A stretch of 64,000 nucleotides of DNA from an uncultured Myxococcales bacterium (GTDB lineage Bacteria; Myxococcota; Myxococcia; Myxococcales; Myxococcaceae): contig CALJKW010000050.1 in the NCBI GenBank assembly GCA_937980205.1, positions 216,597 to 280,596 of the forward strand, given 5' to 3'. Below, in pieces: positions 31,117-39,546 of this stretch (within the stretch, counting starts at the first letter, position 1; every line of letters starts with the position of its first letter). The notes beneath the pieces are model-generated. The model was not told the DNA's origin. It saw nothing but the letters and a program-made list of their open reading frames with translations, and did not search any database. Made by a program: the position numbers and the translations under genes.

Positions 31117-33585
31117 TTACCCGTGCGCTCGGCGCCTCACCACCGCGACGAACAGGAGGGCGAGCAGGCCAGCCCCAGGCCCGCCCGCGTTACAGCCGCA
31201 CGCGACCTCGTACTGGCCGCCGCGCTCTCCGCAGTCGATGCAGCACCGCCCACCCTGGCAGGTGCCCTCCCGGCACTCGAACGAGCCGGCACACGCCTCG
31301 CCATCACGAACGTCTGCCACCAGCCGCGTGCGAAGCCGGAGCGAATCGGGCCCCCCGACCGGCTCGTATTCGCTGTACGCCGCCAGCACGCGGCCTGGGC
31401 TCAGCCTGGCCAGGGCGCTCCGCTCTTGGTTCGCCTCTCCGCTCGCCAGCTGTGTGGTGGCCGACAGTGTCCCGTCGGGCCGCATCTTGCGCAGCAGAAT
31501 GTCGCTCCCCCCGTCTGCGAACGTGTTGTCCCACGCGACCAGGTAGTCGTGACCGTCGAAGGCCGTCACGGGCTGGCGCCCTTCACCCTGAAGCGGCGAC
31601 TCGGTGCGGGTGAAGAGCACGATTCCACGGGCATCGAGCAGGCCGCCGTCGTGCGCGACGCGCACGCTCTCGAGAACGAACGGGCTGCTCCGGCGCCACG
31701 AGACGAGGTAGTTCTGAGGGCTCGCGGCGACGCTCACCTCGAGGGGGAGCGTCGTCGTCAGCGAAGAGCCGGAGTCGGGGAGCGTGTCCGAGCCGCCGAG
31801 GCGGCCGAGGTGATCGACGAGCCGCCACGACAGCTCGTTACCTGCCCCGAGCCAGGCCACGAGAAACCCGTCGCCAAACCCGGCCGCCGCGCACGAGCCG
31901 GCACGGCCCCCGCTCAGCGGGAGCTCGGCGCCGACGCCGCCGTCGGTGAACACCAGGCGGCCTCGCAACCCCTGACCGGGTTGCTCCCAGCAGGCGAGGG
32001 TCGCGCCGGCGATCGACGTGAGCGCGAAGGCCCCTGAGCTCGACGACGCCAGCGCCAGCTCGCCTCCGAGCGCGTCACCCGACTCGTCGTACCGGCGGAG
32101 GTACCAACCACCGCGGCTGCGGTCCAACCAGGCCACGTTGTACGCCTCGCCGTCCCACGCGACGCGAGGCGAGCCGAGCGCGCCGGGGCTGGTGGCGACG
32201 ACGGTGGGCGCCCCAAGCTCTTTCCCGCTTCCGTCGACGTGCAACAGCTCGATGCGCGCGCTGGCGCCTTGCACTGCGTACGCGACCGCGGCGCCGCTGC
32301 GCCCGGCCGCGAGGCTCGGCTCCAGCTGGGCCTCACCCGACCAAGCCACCCGGACCTCGGCCGCGTCGACGGCGCCACCCTCCCACCGGGCGAGGAAGAC
32401 GTCGTCACTGACCGTCGCGCGCATGAACACCACCGCCGAGGCCGTGCTTCCGGCGAAGGCAGCCTCGAGCTGGCCCGCGTCGGCGGTGCTGGCCACGCGC
32501 GCTCCCCCGACGCCGCCGTCGGCCGTGACACTCGCCGTCCACAGCGCTCCCGAGGGGATCCGGTAAAGCAGAACGACCTCGTCGCGCGTCGAGGCCGCGG
32601 TGACTTCAACGGCGCCGGCGTCGCCGACCGTCATCGGCGGGCCGAGGGGCGTCAGATCGCGACCCAGCAGCCGGACCCCCGGTGGCCGCGCAGTACTTCG
32701 ATCGTTCCACGCGACCACGAGTTGCTGCCCCACCGACCCGATCGCCGGGCGCCGCGCATTCATCGCCACGACCTGGGGCGTCGAGAGCCCGCCGGTGCCG
32801 AACGCCGCGATGTGAATCTCGTCGGTGCTCGCGGGGTAGGCGACGACCTGCCGGTCACCGTCGAGCTCGGCCGCGAGCCAGGCCTGCGGCGCGGCAGGCG
32901 CGGTGAGCTTCGCAGACATGACGCCGCTGGGTGAGACGGTGCGCCGCGAGAGGCTGGTGCGGTGCGACCAGACCACCTGGAACCCGGCGTCGTCGACGTG
33001 AATGACCGGCGCCACGACGTGCCCCGAGGGCAGGTCGTCGAGAATCAACGGTGGCTGATCGAGCACCGCGCCGTCGAACGACAGCCGTACGCCGCGGGTG
33101 TCGACGTCGGTGCGCCATGCGGCCAGGCAGACGGTCGGCCCGCATGCGACGTCCGGAGTCCAGTCGTCGTAGGCGTAGGTCCCCAGCGCGACGCCACGAG
33201 GGTCGAGGACCTGACCGCTGGTGCTCACCCGCGCCGCGTACACGTCGGCGAAGTGGACGGTGCGGCGGTGATCCTGCCAGACGACCCACCAGCCGCCGTC
33301 GTAGGCATCCGCGCGGGCGCGCGCCTGCTGCTCTCCCGCAGGTTCGAGCTGCCAGTTGGGGAGCGGCGCGTGGGGCACGCCGAGGCGAGGCGGGCCCAGC
33401 TCCCCAGGGTCTCTCGGGCCTGTGACGCAGAGCGCCGAAGTCGTGTCGCAGCGCCATCCGGCTCCGCACTCCGCGTCGACCGCGCACCGAAATACGTGGC
33501 CCTGGAGGTCGAGCCCCGGCTCACACGTGCACAGCACACCGCTCAGAATGAGCCACAGCACCCGGCCCAGACGAAGGCTGCACAC
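31117..33585 (-). CDS. Surface beta-propeller-like protein with MYXO-CTERM-type sorting signal
   Basis: 822 aa from the GTG at 33585, which starts a signal-like VCSLRLGRVLWLILSGVLC; a 1450-aa open frame upstream of it is antisense to real genes. After CAVDAECGAGWRCD (Cys-rich collar) the body consists of many ~60-residue repeats with VVWQDHR, VAWDGEAYNVAW and LVAWLGAG-type strands, like WD/YVTN-style propeller repeats. The C-terminus reads CEREGT-like Cys pairs, then CGCNAGGPGAGLLALLF followed by RRRAHG: Cys-Gly, hydrophobic helix, Arg cluster, i.e. a MYXO-CTERM signal. It is expected to be exported, then anchored at the cell surface. Divergent from the sigma-54 operon at 33802. Confidence 0.85.
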   Translation of the reverse strand: MCSLRLGRVLWLILSGVLCTCEPGLDLQGHVFRCAVDAECGAGWRCDTTSALCVTGPRDPGELGPPRLGVPHAPLPNWQLEPAGEQQARARADAYDGGWWVVWQDHRRTVHFADVYAARVSTSGQVLDPRGVALGTYAYDDWTPDVACGPTVCLAAWRTDVDTRGVRLSFDGAVLDQPPLILDDLPSGHVVAPVIHVDDAGFQVVWSHRTSLSRRTVSPSGVMSAKLTAPAAPQAWLAAELDGDRQVVAYPASTDEIHIAAFGTGGLSTPQVVAMNARRPAIGSVGQQLVVAWNDRSTARPPGVRLLGRDLTPLGPPMTVGDAGAVEVTAASTRDEVVLLYRIPSGALWTASVTADGGVGGARVASTADAGQLEAAFAGSTASAVVFMRATVSDDVFLARWEGGAVDAAEVRVAWSGEAQLEPSLAAGRSGAAVAYAVQGASARIELLHVDGSGKELGAPTVVATSPGALGSPRVAWDGEAYNVAWLDRSRGGWYLRRYDESGDALGGELALASSSSGAFALTSIAGATLACWEQPGQGLRGRLVFTDGGVGAELPLSGGRAGSCAAAGFGDGFLVAWLGAGNELSWRLVDHLGRLGGSDTLPDSGSSLTTTLPLEVSVAASPQNYLVSWRRSSPFVLESVRVAHDGGLLDARGIVLFTRTESPLQGEGRQPVTAFDGHDYLVAWDNTFADGGSDILLRKMRPDGTLSATTQLASGEANQERSALARLSPGRVLAAYSEYEPVGGPDSLRLRTRLVADVRDGEACAGSFECREGTCQGGRCCIDCGERGGQYEVACGCNAGGPGAGLLALLFVAVVRRRAHG

Positions 33586-33736
33586 GCGCGCAATCGTCGG
33601 TGCGAACTCAGCCCCTGTCAACCGCGTCGAGACACCGTCGCCTTCTGTCTCGTCGTCGACACGGGTGGAGCGCGCGGCCGTGCGCAGCCGGGCCTGTGCC
33701 GGAATCCAAGCCGGCAAGCCGCCGCGAGTCACGCCA

Positions 33737-33752
33737 TGGCACCGGCGCTGCA
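33737..33752 (+). promoter_or_regulatory. Sigma-54 (-24/-12) promoter of the six-gene AAA+/kelch operon
   Basis: TGGCACCGGCGCTGCA: GG-N10-GC, full TGGCAC at -24, CTGCA at -12 (14 of 16 positions fit the consensus). Predicted start near 33764, 38 nt before the ATG at 33802, which has a GAGGAG ribosome-binding site at 33791-33796. Confidence 0.75.
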
Positions 33753-33801
33753 CGGTGGAGCCCAGCAGCCACGTCGGTCGTCCCCCTTCCGAGGAGCAAC
33801 C

Positions 33802-35073
33802 ATGAAGCGCAGCGCTCTTACCACCCTCATCTTGACGTGCGTCTCGATGACCTCGGGCTGTGGTGTCGGAAGCGAGGCATTCGTCGGAGACCCCGCCGGC
33901 GCCGTTGACGACGTCGAGATGTCGCTGGAGGCCGAGAGTGCGTCCGACCGGGGCGGCATCGGCGCCATGGCCCTGCCGGACGGGGAGCAGGAAGCGGCCG
34001 CGGTGGCGATCGACCCCCGCAAGTCGTTGATGGTCACCGACCAGGCGGTGCTGACCGGGTTCACCTTGAAGGCGGTGATGGATCAGCTCGTCGCCCAGAG
34101 CGGCGTGAGCGGGCTGACCAGCCTCGCGCTGTTCCGGCAGTGGTGGGACACCCAGCGTCGCGCGCCTGGGCTGGGCCTCGGGGCGCATTGTGACGATCAG
34201 AAGGTGAACGGAGTCCCCTCCCTGAACGGATTCCCGCACGAGTGCCCGCGGCCGGAAGGCGTGCAAGCCACGACAGACCCGTTCGTGAACCCCGCGGCGC
34301 CGGGGGCGTATTTCCCGATCGCGGTGGTGAACCGCTTCGACCTGGCGCCAGTGACCGGAGCCCACTGCGGCGAGTACCGCGTCATCTTCGCGCGGCGCTC
34401 CGGGCTGGTGACCGGCGATCGGAACTTCGCCATCTTCGAGGCGGTGCTGGCGAACCCCCGGCTGGATCTCGGCCTCGAGGGGTGCCGGCCGGTGCTCAAC
34501 TTCTGGAGCAGCCTCTCGACGAAGACCGCTGCAGTGCGAGCGGCGCTGTTGCGCTCGTTCCACTTCACCGGCCTGCCGGGCTTCTCGCCGGTGGTCCACA
34601 TCGACAACTACGGCAACACCAGATCGCGGCCAACCGGCCAGGTGCGCACCAACCAGTTCATGGGCGGCGCTCGCCGGCACGTTTCTGCCCCGCCGCAAGG
34701 CGGTGTTCGAGGCCACCATCAACCGCGCGACACGCGGGGCTGCGTTCGTAACCAGGTGGTGCCGGCCGTCGTCAAGCGGCAGCAGGTCTTCGCCGTGTCG
34801 GTGACGTTCAGGAACCTGGGCAATGCCGCGTGGACGGAGCAGAACCAGTTCCGCCTCGCGTCCGAGGGGCCGGCCGACAACCTCCGTTGGGGAAGCAATC
34901 GGGTGAGGCTCGGCCCCAGCGAGAAGATTCACGTCGGGCAGACGAAGACGTTCAGGTTCACGGTGACGGCCCCCGCCATTGCCGGGGGCTACGTCTTCCA
35001 GTGGCGGATGATCGACGACCCTGGCGTGCGCTTCGGCGCGCTCTCCACGCCGGTCAGCATCACCGTGCTCTGA
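33802..35073 (+). CDS. Lipoprotein with C-terminal NBR1-like Ig domain, first gene of the sigma-54 operon
   Basis: 423 aa. Signal MKRSALTTLILTCVSMTSGC (lipobox). Residues ~70-280 form an unknown domain (ALFRQWWDTQRRAPG, YFPIAVVNRFDLAPVTG, EYRVIFARRSG). Residues ~320-423 form an NBR1-type Ig domain (VTFRNLGNAAWTEQNQFRL, RVRLGPSEKIHVGQTKTF, FQWRMIDDPGVRFGAL), a fold common on secreted myxobacterial proteins. Oddity: between ~34668 and ~34757 the read frame is Arg/Pro-rich (RRHVSAPPQGGVRGHHQ), while another frame gives ALAGTFLPRRKAVFEATINR, as if two compensating indels had scrambled ~30 residues. Leads an operon with gaps under 20 nt. Confidence 0.85.
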   Translation: MKRSALTTLILTCVSMTSGCGVGSEAFVGDPAGAVDDVEMSLEAESASDRGGIGAMALPDGEQEAAAVAIDPRKSLMVTDQAVLTGFTLKAVMDQLVAQSGVSGLTSLALFRQWWDTQRRAPGLGLGAHCDDQKVNGVPSLNGFPHECPRPEGVQATTDPFVNPAAPGAYFPIAVVNRFDLAPVTGAHCGEYRVIFARRSGLVTGDRNFAIFEAVLANPRLDLGLEGCRPVLNFWSSLSTKTAAVRAALLRSFHFTGLPGFSPVVHIDNYGNTRSRPTGQVRTNQFMGGARRHVSAPPQGGVRGHHQPRDTRGCVRNQVVPAVVKRQQVFAVSVTFRNLGNAAWTEQNQFRLASEGPADNLRWGSNRVRLGPSEKIHVGQTKTFRFTVTAPAIAGGYVFQWRMIDDPGVRFGALSTPVSITVL

Positions 35074-35091
35074 GCAAGACCACGAGGCGCC

Positions 35092-35445
35092 ATGACCCCT
35101 TCCAATGACCCGAAGACGTACTTCGAGAAGAACCTCCCCGAGCTGCTCGCCAGCAAGCCGAGTTGGCTCCCCCGTTTCCAGTACGTGGTTCAGTTCCACG
35201 TCGGCGGCGAGCGAGGGGGTGACTGGGTGGTAGACGGCAAGGCCAGGCCCCCGTGCATCCGCGCCGGCCGCGCCTCGAAGGCCGACTGCGAGCTGATCTG
35301 CACGGCGCCGGTGTTCGGAGCGCTGAGCTCGGCGCTCCTGACACCCAGGCAGGCGTTCGACCTGGCCCAGCTCGAGGTCAAGGGCCAGCTCAACGTCGCG
35401 ATGAAGCTCGGAGTGCTGTTCACCCCCTCGAAGCTCACCCCCTGA
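35092..35445 (+). CDS. SCP2-like sterol-carrier domain protein
   Basis: 117 aa, 18 nt after the previous gene. Single domain with the SCP2 pattern: RFQYVVQFHVGG-type strand, DWVVDG, then SKADCELICTAPVFGALSSALL, a helix, and the LEVKGQLNVAMKLGVLF ending that matches the typical '.VKGD..LAMKL' of SCP2. Such domains bind lipids or serve as adaptor modules. No signal peptide. Cotranscribed with the AAA+ genes, so it may be a lipid-binding or structural subunit of that system. Confidence 0.75.
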   Translation: MTPSNDPKTYFEKNLPELLASKPSWLPRFQYVVQFHVGGERGGDWVVDGKARPPCIRAGRASKADCELICTAPVFGALSSALLTPRQAFDLAQLEVKGQLNVAMKLGVLFTPSKLTP

Positions 35446-35461
35446 CGGAAGGCCCCGAAAG

Positions 35462-37873
35462 ATGCCCATCGCCCGCGGCCGCTGTGTCTCCTTCGGCGTC
35501 GACTCGCTGCCCCCGCTCTACAAGAGCCTCGTCCAGCAGCAGTTCGGTGACGTTCGCGACGTCTCTGCGGCGTCGGTGCAGGAAAAGCTGAAGGTCCTTC
35601 AGTCGACGCCCGATCACGCAGCCGACGTGCTGGCGCTGCGGGGCCTGCTGCGCGAGCTGCTCAACCCCACGCCGCGGGTGAGCGCCGCGGACACCGCCGC
35701 GGTCCAGCTGCGGAGCGACGACCCCGTCGTCAATCCGCGTCAGGCGGAGATCCGCGGCAAGATCGACGCCTTTCGGGCCCAGCTCGACAAGCAGGTCGTC
35801 GGTCAGCCGCTGTTCAAGGCGGCCCTCGAGCGCACCCTCGAAGCGAGCCTCTCCCGCCGCGTCCAGAACCCCAAGCCCATGGCGCTGGTGCTCGGCGGCC
35901 CCTCGGGCGTCGGTAAGACCTCCGGAGCCGAGGCCCTGGCCCGAATCCTCAACGACGACCCGAACGCAGTCCCGATCGTCTTCGACTGCACAGAGATCAG
36001 CAGCGCGGCCGACCTGAACCGTTGGAAGGGGTCGGCCCAGGGCTTTGTCGGTTACGGCGAGGGCAAGGAGCCCGTGACGCCCGAGACCCTCGCCAAGGCC
36101 GGCGAGACTCCGGTGATTCTGGTCGACGAGCTGAGCCGTGCCGGCGCCGCCCTCGATGAGAAGGCCAGAAAGGCCCTGCAGCACGAGATCTACAACTACT
36201 TCGCCAACTACGTGGACAAGGGCGAGTATCGACTCAACAACAAGGTCGTCGACGAGCTCAAGGGTGGCGTCATCATCTTCACCACCAACGCCGGCTACGA
36301 CGACCCCGCGCTCGACACGATGAGCGTGGAGCAGCGCCGCGAGCACTACACCCGATCTGCCATGCGCGAGATGCCCACCCAGATGGTCGGCCGCGTTGGC
36401 GAGAGCAACGTCATTGGCATGGACGAGCTGGGTCAAGCCGACATCGCCACCATCGCCGCGGCCAAGCTCGATCGCTCGTTCGAGAAGCTCATCGAGGCCA
36501 CCCGGCAGCAGGAGGGCTACGAGTTCGGCTTTGACGGCATGACCGACCGCCTGAGGGACTTCCTGGGCGAGGCCGTCTCGTCCCGCAAGTACGGCACGCG
36601 CACCCTGATGCGCGTGCTCGACGATCTGATTCAGCCCAGGCTCGACACCTACCCGTTCCTCGAAGACGGGCAGTACGTGCTCGACCTCGACCCGGCCGTC
36701 TCCGGCCTCGAGCTCGGCAAGCTCGCCGCGAAGTTCAAGGCCGGGCAAGACGTGCCGAGCGGCACCACCTCGAGCAGCTTCCCTCTCGTCATCCGCAACC
36801 TGAACGCCCGGCCCATCTTCCAGGACTACGCCGGCACCGTGCCCCACAGCGAAGACGGCGTGCTCAACGTGCTCGCCACCGGCTCGGTGGGTGGCAGGAG
36901 CTGGGTGGTGGCCGACAAGGGCGACTTCTCGCCCATCGAGATGAGCTTCCTCAAGCCCGGCGGGAAGGTGAACGGCGTGCAGGTTCCCGACACGTACACG
37001 CCGGTCGCGCTGCCCCAGCAGCTCGCCGAGGCCAACTACGCGCTCGAGGGCATCGACCTCGACGAGAACCGGGCCCTGTTCATCGCCACCACGTTGCCCG
37101 AGCAGGGCGACGAGCCGGTGATGACCGCGTACCTCTACGACGCCTCCGCCAGGGGTAGCCCGTGGAAGAAGGTGTCCGAGCCGCCGCTCGCGCTGGCCGG
37201 GGCCGCGTACGGCGCCGTCGAGGGCAAGGTCTACGTCTTCGGCGGCCGTGAGGTGAGCAAGACCGGCGGCGCCTGGAGCCCTGCTCCGGAGCTCGAGCTC
37301 AACAACGGCACGCCGATGCAGCCCGTGGCCATGAGCTTCGATCCGGCGACCGACACCTGGAGCTTTCTCGATGGCGGACAGCTCCAGGGCTTCGTGCCAC
37401 GCGCCAACATGGGCAAGGCGACCCACGACGGGAAGCTCTTCCTCGTGGGCGGCGAGGAGCTGGCTGCGGGCATGCCGGGTATGCTGCCCTTCACCGCCTC
37501 GTCCACCGCCGTCCAGGCGTTCGACCCGAAGACCGGGAGCATCGAGACCTTCTCTCCGCTCAAGACGGGCGTCGTGTCACCGATGGTGCTCTCCAGCGGC
37601 AGATTCCTCGACGTGTTGGGAGGCAAGGTGGTCGCCCTCGACAAGTCGACGGGCAACCTCCAGGTGCAGCCGCAGCTGGCGCTCCAGACGCTCGATACTT
37701 CGCGGCAGGACGCGAAGGTGAAGGTCCGCCAAGACCAGGCCATGCCCGAGTCGGCGATCGCTGGCGACGTCCGCGCGATACCTGCCGTGGCCGGGTCGGT
37801 CGTCGGGCCCTTCTTCGAGGCGGGCGAGCTGACTCCGCACTTCTACCGCTACAGCGTCCCACCCGAGGCCTGA
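35462..37873 (+). CDS. Clp-like AAA+ ATPase fused to a C-terminal kelch-type beta-propeller
   Basis: 803 aa. Residues ~95-470 form a ClpA/ClpB-type AAA_2 module: VVGQ (112-115), Walker A GGPSGVGKTS (145-154), pore-loop-like GFVGYGEG (194-201; cf. GYVGYEEG in ClpB), Walker B VILVDELS (218-225), then a sensor-1-like VIIFTTNAGYDDPAL. A Clp-C-terminal-like helical lid follows. Residues ~500-790 contain kelch repeats (KVYVFGGREVSKTGG, AMSFDPATDTWSFLDGG, KLFLVGGEELAAG, VQAFDPKTGSIETF). This fusion is unusual. I infer an unfoldase or remodelling motor that recognises a partner through its propeller. There is no ClpP-binding loop evidence. Cytoplasmic (no signal). Confidence 0.9.
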   Translation: MPIARGRCVSFGVDSLPPLYKSLVQQQFGDVRDVSAASVQEKLKVLQSTPDHAADVLALRGLLRELLNPTPRVSAADTAAVQLRSDDPVVNPRQAEIRGKIDAFRAQLDKQVVGQPLFKAALERTLEASLSRRVQNPKPMALVLGGPSGVGKTSGAEALARILNDDPNAVPIVFDCTEISSAADLNRWKGSAQGFVGYGEGKEPVTPETLAKAGETPVILVDELSRAGAALDEKARKALQHEIYNYFANYVDKGEYRLNNKVVDELKGGVIIFTTNAGYDDPALDTMSVEQRREHYTRSAMREMPTQMVGRVGESNVIGMDELGQADIATIAAAKLDRSFEKLIEATRQQEGYEFGFDGMTDRLRDFLGEAVSSRKYGTRTLMRVLDDLIQPRLDTYPFLEDGQYVLDLDPAVSGLELGKLAAKFKAGQDVPSGTTSSSFPLVIRNLNARPIFQDYAGTVPHSEDGVLNVLATGSVGGRSWVVADKGDFSPIEMSFLKPGGKVNGVQVPDTYTPVALPQQLAEANYALEGIDLDENRALFIATTLPEQGDEPVMTAYLYDASARGSPWKKVSEPPLALAGAAYGAVEGKVYVFGGREVSKTGGAWSPAPELELNNGTPMQPVAMSFDPATDTWSFLDGGQLQGFVPRANMGKATHDGKLFLVGGEELAAGMPGMLPFTASSTAVQAFDPKTGSIETFSPLKTGVVSPMVLSSGRFLDVLGGKVVALDKSTGNLQVQPQLALQTLDTSRQDAKVKVRQDQAMPESAIAGDVRAIPAVAGSVVGPFFEAGELTPHFYRYSVPPEA

Positions 37874-37875
37874 CC

Positions 37876-39546
37876 ATGGGCTTGATTCGAACCCGCCTGG
37901 TGAAGCCCACGCCGCTCGAGCTGCCGGCCAGCGCGAGCGAACGGGAGGTGCTCGAGCGGGTCGGGGGCGGCCAGCCCGTCACGCTGTCCAATCTCGAGCT
38001 GTGGCGAGCCCGGTGCAAAGACGGGGGCGACGCCCAGGTGCTGGAGCGGGTGCACGCATCGCTCTTCGAGGCGCCGCTGAAGGCTCGCGATGTCGAGATC
38101 TCGGCCGGCGGGGTCCGGCCGGTCGGCGCCGAGAGCGGCCTCGCCCTCTCGTCGCATCGCCTGGTGGAGGGCGCACCACCCGAGGTGGCCGAGCTGCGTG
38201 AGCTGATGCCCGAAGGCCTGTGGGGCCAGGCGGGCGCGCTCGAGGCCTTCGCGAGGGCGCGGGCCGACGGGCTGTCGTCGACGCGGCGCACGCCTTCGCT
38301 CCTGGTGCTCGGAGGCGAGCTCGGGCAGGGCAAGCTCGAGGCCCTCTCGGCGTTTGAGGAGCTGCTCGGTCAGAAGCGCGCCGGCCAGCAGACCCCGACG
38401 CCTCCCAGGCGCGTCGAGGTCGACCTGTCTGCCGCGATCGACGGCATGGTGCCGGCGCTCTTCGGCAACGACGGCGCGCCGCTCAATCTCGCCGCGCTCG
38501 AGAAGGCCACCGGCGAAGGCAACGTGCTCGTGGTGCTGAAGAACCCGGCCAATCTGGCGCAGAACGCCCCCAAGGTCGCGACCGCGCTCAACGACCTGCT
38601 CAACACCGATGCGCGTTGGGTGAAGCGGCTGTACGTGGTGGCCGACTTCGACGGGGTGCCCGACGCACACGCCGAGCTGGGCAAGTCGCTGGGCTCGCCC
38701 GGAGTGCGCCAGATTTCGGCCGTCGCCGACTTCGGCAAGCTCGACGCTCCGGCGATGCTCCGGTACGCCGACGAGCTTCTGCCGAAGCTGCTCGCGAACA
38801 GCCGCCTCGAGAAGCTGAACTTCGTGTTCGACCCCGGCGCGCGCGCGGTTCTGGGGCGGGTGCTGGCGACGCCCAACGAGCCACTCGACGACCTCCAGCC
38901 GCGGCTCCAGCAGTTCGTGCTCTCTCACGTCGATGTGCAGACCTCGTTTGACCCACAGACCAGCGTGCTCAAGCTCTCGCTCGCGCCTGAGCTGCAGGCG
39001 GACCCGAAGCGGCTCGAGGCGCTGGTCACTCGGCTGCACCGTCCGCTCGCCGACCTGGGAGCGGGGCGCCAGCTCTTCGTCGCCGCGGAGGTGGCCACGC
39101 GCCCCGACGTCGACGACACGGCCGTCGATGTCGCCTGGGGCGAGGCCACCGCCGCGCTGCGAGCCCTGCGTGAGAAGGTGAAGGGCCCGTCGATGCTCAA
39201 GCTGGTTTTGGCCGTCGAGGCCATGGCCCGGCAGACCGACTCCGCCCGCAGCTACGGCTGGGCCGACCGCATCACCCACCGGCAGTACCAGAGCTTCGTG
39301 GAGCGGGCAGAGGTGGTCGGGCAGGAGCTGTTCGAGCGGTACGAAGCCCGCCTGCGCACGCTGCCCGGACCCGCAGAGCTGCAGGCCGACGCAGAGCTCG
39401 CGAGCAACAGGGAGGTGGCGGAGGTGTTGCTGGCGCTGCAAACCGCGCTGGCGCCCATCGTCGAAGACGACGACTCCGGGCAGTTCGTGGGCCAGCGGTT
39501 GCTGGAGCTGATGGCTCAGCTCGACGAGGAAAGGCAGAGCACATGA
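37876..39546 (+). CDS. AAA+-like protein with decayed Walker motifs, partner of the AAA+-kelch protein
   Basis: 556 aa, 2 nt after the previous stop. The layout parallels the Clp-like module of the upstream gene: LLVLGGELGQGKLEAL (146-155 correspond to Walker A, with Leu instead of Thr/Ser), LFGNDGAPLNLAALEKATGEG (position of the ClpB LFGYDGG region), VLVVLKN (217-223) where Walker B should read VLVFDE, so both acidic residues are gone, then VKRLYVVADFDGVPDAHAEL at sensor 1. It should be unable to hydrolyse ATP and is probably a structural or regulatory subunit in a mixed ring. The helical C-terminal half (~380-556) matches no known domain. Confidence 0.75.
   Translation: MGLIRTRLVKPTPLELPASASEREVLERVGGGQPVTLSNLELWRARCKDGGDAQVLERVHASLFEAPLKARDVEISAGGVRPVGAESGLALSSHRLVEGAPPEVAELRELMPEGLWGQAGALEAFARARADGLSSTRRTPSLLVLGGELGQGKLEALSAFEELLGQKRAGQQTPTPPRRVEVDLSAAIDGMVPALFGNDGAPLNLAALEKATGEGNVLVVLKNPANLAQNAPKVATALNDLLNTDARWVKRLYVVADFDGVPDAHAELGKSLGSPGVRQISAVADFGKLDAPAMLRYADELLPKLLANSRLEKLNFVFDPGARAVLGRVLATPNEPLDDLQPRLQQFVLSHVDVQTSFDPQTSVLKLSLAPELQADPKRLEALVTRLHRPLADLGAGRQLFVAAEVATRPDVDDTAVDVAWGEATAALRALREKVKGPSMLKLVLAVEAMARQTDSARSYGWADRITHRQYQSFVERAEVVGQELFERYEARLRTLPGPAELQADAELASNREVAEVLLALQTALAPIVEDDDSGQFVGQRLLELMAQLDEERQST

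Noticed and set aside
33686..33701. Minus-strand -24/-12-like site for the MYXO-CTERM gene
   Set aside because: GTGCC is present but the -12 element lacks TTGC (reads CGGCT), so the match is too poor.
31117..35469. A 1450-codon open frame on the minus strand
   Set aside because: Only 31117-33585 has signal peptide, repeats and MYXO-CTERM end; the part above is antisense to the sigma-54 operon genes and is Arg/His-rich.
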